A stretch of 34,773 nt of DNA from Candidatus Zixiibacteriota bacterium (GTDB taxonomy: Bacteria; Zixibacteria; MSB-5A5; WJJR01). This document shows, in pieces, positions 17,742 to 25,213 of the stretch. Under the pieces are notes generated by a model that saw only the letters and a list, made by a program, of their open reading frames with translations, made no database searches and had not been told where the DNA came from. Numbering within the stretch: the stretch's first letter is position 1; every line of letters starts with the position of its first letter. The position numbers were made by a program, and so were the translations under genes. The DNA is taken from the NCBI GenBank assembly GCA_016235085.1, contig JACRMA010000030.1, positions 41,403 to 76,175 on the forward strand, in the 5' to 3' direction.

Positions 17742-18899
17742 CTAGGCACCGCTGTTGAAGGTGATCACTGAACCGTCGCTGAAGGTGATCGTGAACGTCG
17801 TATTCGACATCGTGAGGTCATCACCGCCAGTTGGTGCATCTTTGAAGGATTCCAATGATATCGTGGCCGTGGCCCCAACGGCGAGCGTCTTCGAAGAAGA
17901 TAAGTTGACCGTATCACCGCTTCCGGCGCGGGGATTGTTCTGGTCAAATACGGTACTCCCATTCCATTTGACCTTCTTGAAATAGCCGCTCGGTGTGTGA
18001 GTATAGGTCGCTACCAGTGACGTGATCGTTACAGTAGAACCTCCGTTGTTTGTAATCTGAAACTCGATGTCATTGCCATTTGTCTGCGCTGAGCCGCTGA
18101 CGTAGACAATCGAGCCGCTCGCTCCTCCCCCGCCGCCGGAGGATGCGAATGGACTGCCAGGCAATCGGAAGTTCACAAAGGCGCCGGTTTTCGGAAGTGA
18201 CGATGCCAGGGCATAGACCGTATCCGCCGTGGCCCGATAGACTGCCGTTATCGTGTGATTTCCGATGGGTATCCCTGAAATGGAAAACGCGCCGCCGTTG
18301 TTCGGCGACGTTGTGGCACTGGTCGTGCTGCCAGTCCCATTGGGATAGGTGATTCGTACGGTGATCGCGACACTGGAGTCACCCGGTGGATTGCCGGCGG
18401 CATCAGTGATCGTGCCGATGACGGGTGTGCTGGTCAGATCGGTTGACGCGGCTGCCGCCGACTTCGTCATTGCCGTTGCCCCGGCCCCAGTGGAGGAAAT
18501 CGTGATCCCCGACGTAAAGGTGTACAAATTGCCCCAGGCATCCCGCTTGTAGCCGTCCGCGTCTTGGGTGAACCGCCGGCCCATGTATGGACCCTTCCAG
18601 GTCGCATACGAGCCGGGATTGGTCATCAGGTTGTCCAGCGTAGACGGTACAGATCCAACGTCGCCGACATATCCAAAATCAGACCGCAGGCCATTGGCGT
18701 AGAGTCCGGGATTGCCCGCGATCGCCATGACCAGTTCGTCCATCTCTTCCTGTGTCTCCCGGATTCGGGATTGATCGATGCCGCTTTGGAGTGACCGCAA
18801 GGCAACAGTCGCCAGGATGCCGATGACGACGATCGTCATCAGAATCTCGATCAAGGTGAAGCCGCGGCTTCTCCAGATCTGCTGCCGTGTGCGCGTCAT
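17742..18899 (-). CDS. Large pilin-like protein with extended beta-rich, adhesin-like C-terminus
   Basis: A 385-residue protein beginning with a class III prepilin signal: SRG|FTLIEIL with Glu at +5 and a long hydrophobic helix. The first 150 residues resemble a GspG-type minor pilin (KGPYMGRRF ... YKRDAWGNLY). Unlike ordinary pilins (130-160 residues), it continues for over 200 more. These include a carboxypeptidase-regulatory-like domain (VIGTITDAAGNPPGDSS), a Gly-rich hinge (GGGGGASG), and a last beta-sandwich domain with DIEFQITNNGGSTVTITSL. Such an enlarged pilin is a candidate tip adhesin or minor pilin. The gene starts 18 bases after the second pilin and runs into the PilM-PilN gene. 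The role in adhesion is inference. Confidence 0.85.
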   Translation of the reverse strand: MTRTRQQIWRSRGFTLIEILMTIVVIGILATVALRSLQSGIDQSRIRETQEEMDELVMAIAGNPGLYANGLRSDFGYVGDVGSVPSTLDNLMTNPGSYATWKGPYMGRRFTQDADGYKRDAWGNLYTFTSGITISSTGAGATAMTKSAAAASTDLTSTPVIGTITDAAGNPPGDSSVAITVRITYPNGTGSTTSATTSPNNGGAFSISGIPIGNHTITAVYRATADTVYALASSLPKTGAFVNFRLPGSPFASSGGGGGASGSIVYVSGSAQTNGNDIEFQITNNGGSTVTITSLVATYTHTPSGYFKKVKWNGSTVFDQNNPRAGSGDTVNLSSSKTLAVGATATISLESFKDAPTGGDDLTMSNTTFTITFSDGSVITFNSGA

Positions 18900-18917
18900 T
18901 CCGCTGTCATCTCCAGA

Positions 18918-19355
18918 TCAAAACGTAATAGTGATGGCACTTCCGGAACCGTTGCTTTGAATCGTCCGGGTGGGCGCGTCATACACGTACGCCGTACCCC
19001 AGGCATCCGTGAGGTACTCGCCGCCCGTGCTGTCCACGTAAGGCCCCTTCCATCCCACATGGGTGAACGGATTCCAACTGGAGATGCTGTCGGGCTTTCG
19101 CGTCAAGTCCACCAGGGCCGATGGCGCGTAACCAACGTCCCCCTGGAACCCGCGGTCGCTGCTCTCATCCGATCCGGCAATGGCGCGGGCCAACCGGCGC
19201 ATCTCATCCTTCGTGGCCGTCGACTTGGAGGATGCGATCATGGTGCCGATCACCGGAATGGCAACCGCCGACATGATCCCCAGAATCAATATCACCATCA
19301 CGAGCTCCATCAACGTGAAGCCCCGGCGTGAACGTCTCAGCCAGCTCGCTCTCAT
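18918..19355 (-). CDS. GspG/pilin-like prepilin, minor pilin
   Basis: A 145-residue prepilin. A short basic leader ends at RRG|FTLMELV, with Glu at +5, followed by the hydrophobic N-terminal helix (VMVILILGIMSAVAIPVIGTM). The globular part has WKGPYVDSTGG and YLTDAWGTAYVYD. That C-terminal pattern (WKGPY, DAWG, calcium-site region) is shared with type II secretion major pseudopilins and with the larger pilin downstream, suggesting these two arose by duplication. A PilD-type peptidase would cleave after Gly; none is encoded in the window. It lies 124 bases after the first pilin gene, a gap that holds only small inverted repeats. Confidence 0.88.
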   Translation of the reverse strand: MRASWLRRSRRGFTLMELVMVILILGIMSAVAIPVIGTMIASSKSTATKDEMRRLARAIAGSDESSDRGFQGDVGYAPSALVDLTRKPDSISSWNPFTHVGWKGPYVDSTGGEYLTDAWGTAYVYDAPTRTIQSNGSGSAITITF

Positions 19356-19479
19356 ATCGCGTTCAATCCGACAGGCACATGCCTGGAACCCAAGCGATGT
19401 CGCAGCGACGGAGTGCCACTTCGGACTCCGCCGGGCGACCGCTCAGACCGCACTCCAGGCATCGTGTCTGCCAGGCAGA

Positions 19480-19914
19480 CTACCAGTTATTCTCGCCGAC
19501 CGAACTGGTGTTGGGCCAGACTTCGCCAGTTGATGCTTTGTACGCCCAGCCGCCGCGTGCACCCACTGTGGTGCCCTTGGTCACACCGGTCACAACCGAA
19601 TCCGGAGCGTTTGAATCAGACTGGTACGGATTCTTCGGGAGCGACTGCGCCATCACTACGCCGACAGTCCGCACCGAATCAATGGGCGGCCATGTCGCGG
19701 TGCCCGTCTTTAAGGCGGTGTTGGCATAGTAGATCGAGATCGCCGAGCGAAGCCCGCCCAGTGCGCCCTTCGCGGCGGACACCTTCGCCTCCGTAACCAT
19801 GTCCACATACTTCGGGATTGCCACAGCGGCAATGATCCCGAGAATCACGATGATGATGACCAACTCGATCAGCGTGAATCCCTTTCGGTCCTGATGAAGT
19901 CTCAGCTTCTGCAC
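19480..19914 (-). CDS. Type IV pilin, probable major pilin of the cluster
   Basis: A 144-residue prepilin beginning with GTG at 19914, behind a very strong AGGAGGAGG (19919-19927). The leader ends DRKG|FTLIELV (G12/F13, Glu at +5) and continues into IIIVILGIIAAVAIPKYVDM. The globular domain is Ser/Thr-rich, with SIYYANTALKTGTATWP, a stretch common in MSHA/pseudopilin families, and GWAYKASTGEVWPN near the C-terminus. The strong ribosome-binding site and its own leader region with a TATAAT box point to high expression, in line with a major pilin. A 15-base palindrome (19466-19480) abuts its stop codon. Distinguishing pilus from pseudopilus subunit is not possible from sequence alone. Confidence 0.9.
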   Translation of the reverse strand: MQKLRLHQDRKGFTLIELVIIIVILGIIAAVAIPKYVDMVTEAKVSAAKGALGGLRSAISIYYANTALKTGTATWPPIDSVRTVGVVMAQSLPKNPYQSDSNAPDSVVTGVTKGTTVGARGGWAYKASTGEVWPNTSSVGENNW

Positions 19915-19964
19915 AGTGCCTCCTCCTTACTGATGTTCGCTGCCAAACTGGTGACACACTGTTC

Positions 19965-19970
19965 ATTATA
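19965..19970 (-). promoter_or_regulatory. Possible -10 box (TATAAT) ahead of the major pilin gene
   Basis: A perfect TATAAT on the minus strand lies 51 bases ahead of the pilin start, in the 174-base gap after the pilC-like gene. I could not find a matching -35 at 16-18 bases, nor a sigma54-type GG/GC pair. Alone it is weak evidence, but the position would let the pilin be made in excess of the upstream ATPase and platform genes. Confidence 0.3.
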
Positions 19971-20088
19971 TCGGCATGTCCCCGAATCACTTTCGTCAGC
20001 GTCGCCAGCCGGCCAGCACATGACGTGCCCCCACGGCAACAAAATCGAGCCAGGCCGTCACAAGACTCTCCGGCCCTTTCCTTCTAAC

Positions 20089-21300
20089 TCATTGGTGGAA
20101 AATGGATATGAGATTCCACATCGGGAGCAGCACCGCCAACGCCAGAAGCAGCACGCCACCCGCGAGGAAGACGAGAATGAGAGGCTCCAGCTTGTCAGCC
20201 AGGCGACGGACGTCGTATTCGACCTCCTGCCCGTAGTGCCGCGCCACCTCGGACATCATCCGCTCAACATCGCCGGATTCAAATCCGATCCCCAGCATCT
20301 GGTAAACCAGATTCGGCATGACGGCATTGATCGGCGCGGCCGATACCGGCGCGCCCTCAGACAGCCGGTCCCGCATGGCGATCACTTCACGACTCACCAC
20401 CAGGTTTCCCACACCACCCGCGGCGGTCTCCAGCGCGGCGGACGCCGGAACGCCGGCGCCATAGAGAATTCCAAACAAGCGGGTAAATCGGATCACGAGA
20501 ACTTTCAGAAACAACTCGCCCACCAGCGGCATTCGCAGAATCCAGCCATCCCGGCGAAGACGCCCGCTTTCCTTCTTCATCCAATTGCGCCATGAGAACC
20601 ACCCGGCAATACCGAGAACAGGGAACATCCACCAGTACGCCTGCATGAATCCAGAGACGCCGAGTAAGACGCGCGTGGGCATCGGTAGTTGGGCGCCAAA
20701 GTGGCTGTAGAATGACAGGAATTTGGGCACGACAAAAGCCACGATAAACGCACCCGCGACAACCAGCGCAATCAGCACCATCATCGGGTACCGGACGGTC
20801 TTCTTCATCAACTGCTTTGTATTCATCTCCCGTTCGAGATAATCGGCGGTCTGCTCGAGCACCGAATCGAGCCGGCCGGTCGCCTCGCCAGTGCGCAAAG
20901 CCCCAAGGAAAACCGGGTCAAACAGCCTGGGGTATTCCGCCATGGCATCCGAAAGAGTCGCGCCGCTCCCCACCATATCGCCGATCCGCCGAATCGCTGC
21001 GGCCACCGCCGGCTCACGAGTCTGTTCGGAGATCATGCCCAGAACGCTGAGAAGCGGAATACCCGCCCGGAGCAGCGATGCGAACTTCCGCGTGAACAGG
21101 ATCTTCTCTTTGATCCCCCAACGCGCGGCTCCGCTGCCGATCCGCCAGCGATCGGACAGATCGCGGACCAGCTTCATTTGCACCGGAATCAGTCCGCGCC
21201 GATCAAGCTCCGCCCCGACCGCCTCAATCGTCTCCGCGGACAGACGTCCCTTGATCGAGACGCCACTCTTATCACACGCAATGAAGGTAAATTCGGACAC
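20089..21300 (-). CDS. pilC: Type IV pilus inner-membrane platform protein PilC/GspF
   Basis: A 403-residue member of the GspF/PilC family. It has two homologous halves: ILFTRKFASLLRAGIPLLSVLGM and a second around VIRFTRLFGILYGAGVPASAALE. Each is followed by a helical bundle, and there are three membrane segments (VLIALVVAGAFIVAFVVP, MFPVLGIAGWFSW, LVFLAGGVLLLALAVLLPM). The C-terminal LPMWNL is typical. It forms the rotating platform between the assembly ATPase and the pilins. The GTG at 21300 follows GAGG at short spacing. It lies 38 bases after the pilB-like gene, so the two are co-transcribed. Confidence 0.94.
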   Translation of the reverse strand: MSEFTFIACDKSGVSIKGRLSAETIEAVGAELDRRGLIPVQMKLVRDLSDRWRIGSGAARWGIKEKILFTRKFASLLRAGIPLLSVLGMISEQTREPAVAAAIRRIGDMVGSGATLSDAMAEYPRLFDPVFLGALRTGEATGRLDSVLEQTADYLEREMNTKQLMKKTVRYPMMVLIALVVAGAFIVAFVVPKFLSFYSHFGAQLPMPTRVLLGVSGFMQAYWWMFPVLGIAGWFSWRNWMKKESGRLRRDGWILRMPLVGELFLKVLVIRFTRLFGILYGAGVPASAALETAAGGVGNLVVSREVIAMRDRLSEGAPVSAAPINAVMPNLVYQMLGIGFESGDVERMMSEVARHYGQEVEYDVRRLADKLEPLILVFLAGGVLLLALAVLLPMWNLISIFHQ

Positions 21301-21338
21301 ACGACCTCAGATACTGGAGCAACATTGAGACCCGGCAG

Positions 21339-22082
21339 CTAGGAGACCATCTCCCAGGCTTCCGTCTGCCGTGGGATCACCCGCAGTATTTCCTCCGCCG
21401 TCGTGACACCGGCGGCAACCAGCGCCCGACCCTGATGAATCAGACTGGAAAAACCGGTATCGCGCAAATGATCTCGGAGCCGGGCCGCACTGTGCCCCTC
21501 GGTAATGAGCCCACGCAATGCATCGGTGACGCCAAACATCTCATAAACACCAATCTGGCCTGCATAGCCGGTGCCACGGCAATGACGGCAGCCAACAGCA
21601 CGCTTCCAGGTTCCGACGTCTTCCAGGACGTCGAATCCCAGTTGATCACGAATGGCCTGCGACGGTTCAATTGCTGTGCTGCACTCCTTGCACAAACGGC
21701 GCACCAGGCGTTGCGCCACCACCGAACGTAGCGCCGTCGCCACCAGGAAATGTTCGGTGCCCATATCGATCAGACGGTGCGCGGCCGCGGCCGCGTCGAT
21801 CGTGTGGATCGTTGAAAGCACAAGATGGCCCGTCATCGCCGCCCGCACCGCGATCTGCGCCGTGGTCACATCGCGCACCTCGCCAACCATGATGATGTCG
21901 GGGTTCTGGCGCATGAGCGCCCGCAGGCAGACCGGGAATGTCAGGCCGGCTTTTTCATTCACCTGGACCTGATTGACCATCGAGAATGCATACTCGACCG
22001 GATCCTCGTGGCCCGCAACTCGCCGCGTATGAAAGTCAATTGGGCGGAGGTCATCCCGATATTGTCCAGATTCATGTCCCAA
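21339..22082 (-). pseudogene. pilB: PilB/GspE-type ATPase, C-terminal part (lacks Walker A)
   Basis: This frame resumes the ATPase at GHEDPVEYAF (normally preceded by a T-[IV]-E-D-P Asp box). It then carries QVQVNEKAGLTF, the Walker B region DIIMVGEVRD, the His box LSTIHT, and the zinc-binding pair CKEC ... CRHC followed by RGTGYAGQIGVYEMF. The end is intact (ILRVIP). The listed 22082 is only the first in-frame start codon, and the segment before EDPVEY is out-of-frame sequence that properly belongs to the N-terminal part. No ribosome-binding site precedes it, so I do not think it is translated as a separate protein. Everything needed for the motor except the P-loop segment is present. Confidence 0.85.
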
Positions 22083-22927
22083 CCCAGCCGGTTCAGAATT
22101 CGAATAACCACCTTCTCGCCGTGCACAATCGGCAGCGTCGAAACACGCAGATCGACACTCCGGCCGGCCGCCTCCATGCTGAATCGCCCGTCCTGTGGCA
22201 GCCGCTTTTCAGAAACATCCATTCCCGCCATCACCTTGATGCGCGCCACAACTGCGGCGTGCATGTGGGCCGGCGGGAGTGCCTCTTCACGCAACACACC
22301 ATCAACCCGGAATCGCACACGCAGAATATTCTCGTCGGGCTCGATGTGCAGATCGGAGGCCTTTTGCTTGATCGCCTCAGTCAGAAGAACATCCACCAGC
22401 CGGACAACGGGAGCATCTTCGCCGGTTGCGGCAATCGTTGCCGTGGACGCCGTCGCGGAGATGTCACCAATCACGCGGTCGACGTTGTCCGCAACGGAAT
22501 AGAATTGCGCAATCGCCGCTTCGATGTCCTCCGGCGTCGCGATGACGCGGTTGACCATGAGTCCGGTTTTGAAGCGGACTTCATCGATAGCCACGACGTC
22601 CAAAGGATCGGCCATCGCCACGGTGAGACGCTCATTGATTCGGAAGAGCGCAATCAGCCGGTGCTTCTTGGCGATGGGCAACGGAATAATATTGACGACT
22701 TCCGGATCGGCAATGAGACCCTTGATCGTGATCTTTGGAATCGCCAGCCGCTCACTCAGGACATCCATCAAGTCGGCCGGAGTGATCTTCCCAGTGCTGA
22801 CAAGGATGTCCCCCAGACGGCGGCCGGTCAGCTTTTGCTGCTCCGTGGCCTCACGCAGTTGCTCGGTGGTCACCAGGCCACGGGCCAACAACAAATCACC
22901 GATACGCGGATGCTGAGTCTGAGCCAT
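21959..22927 (-). pseudogene. pilB: PilB/GspE-type pilus assembly ATPase, N-terminal part; frame lost before Walker A
   Basis: The ATG at 22927 follows GGGAG. The frame encodes the MshEN/T2SSE-N domain (RIGDLLLARGLVTTEQLREA, about residues 5-60). A second N-domain follows, then the start of the ATPase core: ASDLHIEP, RFRVDGVL, RLPQDGRFS, LRVSTLPIVHGEKVVIRIL and NIGMTSAQLTFIRG. In this family the next 40 or so residues carry GPTGSGKT. Here the frame instead runs into RATRIRSSMHS and stops at 21959, while the other part of the gene resumes in another frame. Start to final stop is 1589 bases, not a multiple of three. Either a real deletion inactivated the ATPase or the assembly dropped about 110-125 bases. 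Confidence 0.85.
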
Positions 22928-23069
22928 ACACTCCCACCGCGAGACCACCCGTCTCGCAATTCACAACCGAAGAGGGGCAGTCCCCCTTCATTAGTGTATC
23001 GGCCCTTTCCAAAAAGTCTTGCGGCCACCGGAGGCAAGTCGGCGGGCTGAGAGGCGGCCGGTAGCGGTA

Positions 23070-23098
23070 TTGACTGCTCTTGATCAACTGAATATACT
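23070..23098 (+). promoter_or_regulatory. Strong sigma70-type promoter of the Lon-like cassette
   Basis: TTGACT (23070-23075) and TATACT (23093-23098) are separated by exactly 17 bases, each matching the consensus at five of six positions. Transcription would begin near 23105, which rules out the longer reading-frame start at 23019 and supports a start near 23205. The pilB-like gene starts at 22927 in the opposite direction, so this is a divergent intergenic region; I see no equally good promoter facing pilB. Confidence 0.75.
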
Positions 23099-23204
23099 TG
23101 AGCAAGCGGGTGTGTATAACCCATCGGCGATCACCGCTATAACTTGTCATCGAGGACATTCGTCGCTTCGACAGAGCAGAAGCTGTTCATTGACCGGTGC
23201 GTCT

Positions 23205-24251
23205 GTGACAGGCATCCCCCCTGACCATTCCATCCGTATCCACCGGCTGGCCGGCCTGATCCGCCGCTGGACTCGCGGACAAGCGATTCCGGCAAACGAG
23301 GAGAAGGAACTCTGCGATGCGCTCCTCCAGTTTGTGCTGGAGAGTGCGTTCTGCCGTCGACGCCTGCGAGGTCTGAGCCGGGAATTGGGCTCCCAGATGG
23401 AAACGGAGGGCCGCTCGATCCTGGGCTCTATCATGGCTCGGCTGCCTCAGAACCGCCTCGCCATCATTTTGGGAGAGATAATTGATGCCGATGATGCAAC
23501 CCTCCTCGCCGAGTGCCGATCCCGCGTACGGACCGCCGCCGGCAACGAGGCATTCCACCAGCTGCAGACCACCGATCCCAATGGTTTCAAGATTCTCAAG
23601 AGCCTCGGCGATGCACTCCACGGACGCCCCGACCTCTTTGTACTCCTGCCCGAGAACGGCTCCGCGACCCAGGTCACTGTGGTCCGCGATGGTCAATTGC
23701 GATCGGCCTCTCCCCAGGCAACTGTCGATGATCTCCTGCGACTGTTGCCCGCCGTTTGTTCACAGCACCAGTACATGCCGAGCCGAGTTCTGGAACTCCT
23801 CTCGATCATCGCCGAAGATGATCGCTGGTGCGCGGTTGTTCCGATAGCGGCCTTGTTTGATGCCTTTCGATTCGCAATTGAAGCCGAGATACTGACTGGG
23901 GCGGAGACATCATCACCGCCGTTGGACATTCCGCCTTTGCTGAAACTGGCCCTGGACAGCGCCGCCCGCAAGTCGCGGGAGGAATTCCAGGCCCGGCTTT
24001 CGAGGAATGTATCGGATGGCCATTTCACCGCCGAGGAGGCTGGCGCCATTATCGGCTCAATCGAGGCCATCATGGAGGAATGCGTCACCACGGGACGCTG
24101 GCCGGGTGAAATGAAAGAATACCTGCGCCTCCAAATTCCGGACTTGGCCGATGAGCACTACAACCGCCGGTACAAGGCGCGCTTTCAATATCTGGTGGAC
24201 GTGGCGAAGAAAACGTTCTTTACCACGCTCGCGAGGGAATACGGCCGCTGA
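23205..24251 (+). CDS. Unknown helical protein, first gene of the Lon-like cassette
   Basis: A 348-residue protein if the GTG at 23205 is used; a TTG at 23190 is an alternative and neither has a good ribosome-binding site. I recognise no domain. The sequence is largely helical, basic and cytoplasmic, with no signal peptide or membrane segment. Features include a basic segment (ESAFCRRRLRGLSRELG), the phrase DPNGFKILKSLGDALHGRPDLFVLLP, and a charged C-terminus (YNRRYKARFQYLVDVAKKTFF) that could bind nucleic acid. It lies first behind a strong promoter, 62 bases ahead of a zinc-finger gene of the anti-sigma kind, so a distant sigma-like or other transcription regulator is a guess worth testing. 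It has no visible sigma region 2 or 4 motif. Confidence 0.72.
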   Translation: MTGIPPDHSIRIHRLAGLIRRWTRGQAIPANEEKELCDALLQFVLESAFCRRRLRGLSRELGSQMETEGRSILGSIMARLPQNRLAIILGEIIDADDATLLAECRSRVRTAAGNEAFHQLQTTDPNGFKILKSLGDALHGRPDLFVLLPENGSATQVTVVRDGQLRSASPQATVDDLLRLLPAVCSQHQYMPSRVLELLSIIAEDDRWCAVVPIAALFDAFRFAIEAEILTGAETSSPPLDIPPLLKLALDSAARKSREEFQARLSRNVSDGHFTAEEAGAIIGSIEAIMEECVTTGRWPGEMKEYLRLQIPDLADEHYNRRYKARFQYLVDVAKKTFFTTLAREYGR

Positions 24252-24313
24252 TTATTTCGGCAGGACGGCCCGGGAGACACTAAGATGAATTCGATTGTCA
24301 TGAGGGCGGGGCG

Positions 24314-25147
24314 ATGAAGACACGACAGGATTGTCCGGGTGGGGTCGATTGGGACCGCTTTGTCCTCGATCCCTCGATACCGTCCCATGCGGCCATGGCG
24401 CGCCATCTGGCCGATTGCGAGTACTGCCAGATCGTCGTTGCCGAATCACAGCGCGTGTGGGATAAAGTGTTGGCGGGAATGAGCGCACAGTCGGCGGCCC
24501 AGGAACATACGGCCGGTGTCATAACACTGAGATTCATACCAGACTTGACAATGATCCCGCCGGTCTCGGCTCTGGCTGCCAAGGGACTTCATGGTGATCC
24601 CGAACCGAGTTCCCTGACATTGGCCTCGCCCGACCGCACTATCTGGCTAAGAGTCGTTCGTGACAAGCACACCCGCGACGTCTGGCTGTACCTGCACGCA
24701 GAGGAAGAATCCGTCAGCTGCGCAAATGCCATGGTGCAGCCGTTCGGGTTGGAGGAAAGTTTCATCGCCGACGAACAGGGGCGCGTCAACCTCGGCCAGG
24801 CGCCATGGCCAGCCAGTGAAACGATCCAAGCCGAAGTGAGGGTGCCCAAAGCATCGTTCCGGTTGATGGAAGTCAGTGCGCGGGAGCAGCCGGCGGGAGA
24901 GACGACATTGAAGTCTGTCGGCGGCGATGAAATCCGTCTGTCGTGGACCGGTGAGAAACGTCACCACCGCCTGACCATTGGGATTACCCGGCTCTCCGGG
25001 ATGCCGGCTGACGCACCGATCAAACTCGCTGTCCGCACCCCCGGTCAGACACGGCCTCTGCATGTCGCTACCATCCCTCCACTTGGCACAACCGGGATGG
25101 ACAGTGAGGCTGATTTGGCAGCATTGGAAATTTACATCTATCAATGA
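24314..25147 (+). CDS. Anti-sigma-like zinc-finger protein with beta-rich C-terminal domains
   Basis: A 277-residue soluble protein. The N-terminus carries HLADCEYC (H31, C35, C38), the H-x3-C-x2-C pattern of the zinc-binding anti-sigma (ZAS/zf-HC2) domain. Unlike classical anti-sigma factors it has no membrane helix. The remainder is beta-rich: one Ig-like stretch (LTLASPDRTIWLRVVRD ... DVWLYLHAEEE ... FIADEQGRVNLGQAP ... IQAEVRVPKASFRLME) and a second near the C-terminus (DEIRLSWTGEKRHHRLTIGI). It lies between the unknown regulator-like gene and the Lon-like membrane protease. Its stop codon overlaps a possible ATG (ATGA at 25144). It may be the partner or substrate of either neighbour. Confidence 0.78.
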   Translation: MKTRQDCPGGVDWDRFVLDPSIPSHAAMARHLADCEYCQIVVAESQRVWDKVLAGMSAQSAAQEHTAGVITLRFIPDLTMIPPVSALAAKGLHGDPEPSSLTLASPDRTIWLRVVRDKHTRDVWLYLHAEEESVSCANAMVQPFGLEESFIADEQGRVNLGQAPWPASETIQAEVRVPKASFRLMEVSAREQPAGETTLKSVGGDEIRLSWTGEKRHHRLTIGITRLSGMPADAPIKLAVRTPGQTRPLHVATIPPLGTTGMDSEADLAALEIYIYQ

Positions 25148-25213
25148 GCACTGCCGAGCCAGGTAGCGTACCGGCATTCCATGCCAAAGAAGCCCATCTC
25201 GTAGGTCATCCAC

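Noticed and set aside
16578-17771. 397-codon plus-strand open frame
   Set aside because: Antisense to the PilM-PilN gene; its Arg/Ser/Pro-rich product is typical of shadow frames in GC-rich DNA.
19356-19479. A small RNA or missed gene between the first two pilins
   Set aside because: Only short inverted repeats (for example the 15-base palindrome at 19466-19480) are seen, with no promoter, terminator or open frame.
21339-22082. A genuine split, two-protein pilus ATPase
   Set aside because: The P-loop is absent from both parts and the second has no ribosome-binding site; a deletion explains all of it.
23019-23204. Upstream extension of the unknown cassette protein
   Set aside because: It would start before the promoter at 23070-23098 and includes the -35 and -10 boxes; the residues look non-coding.
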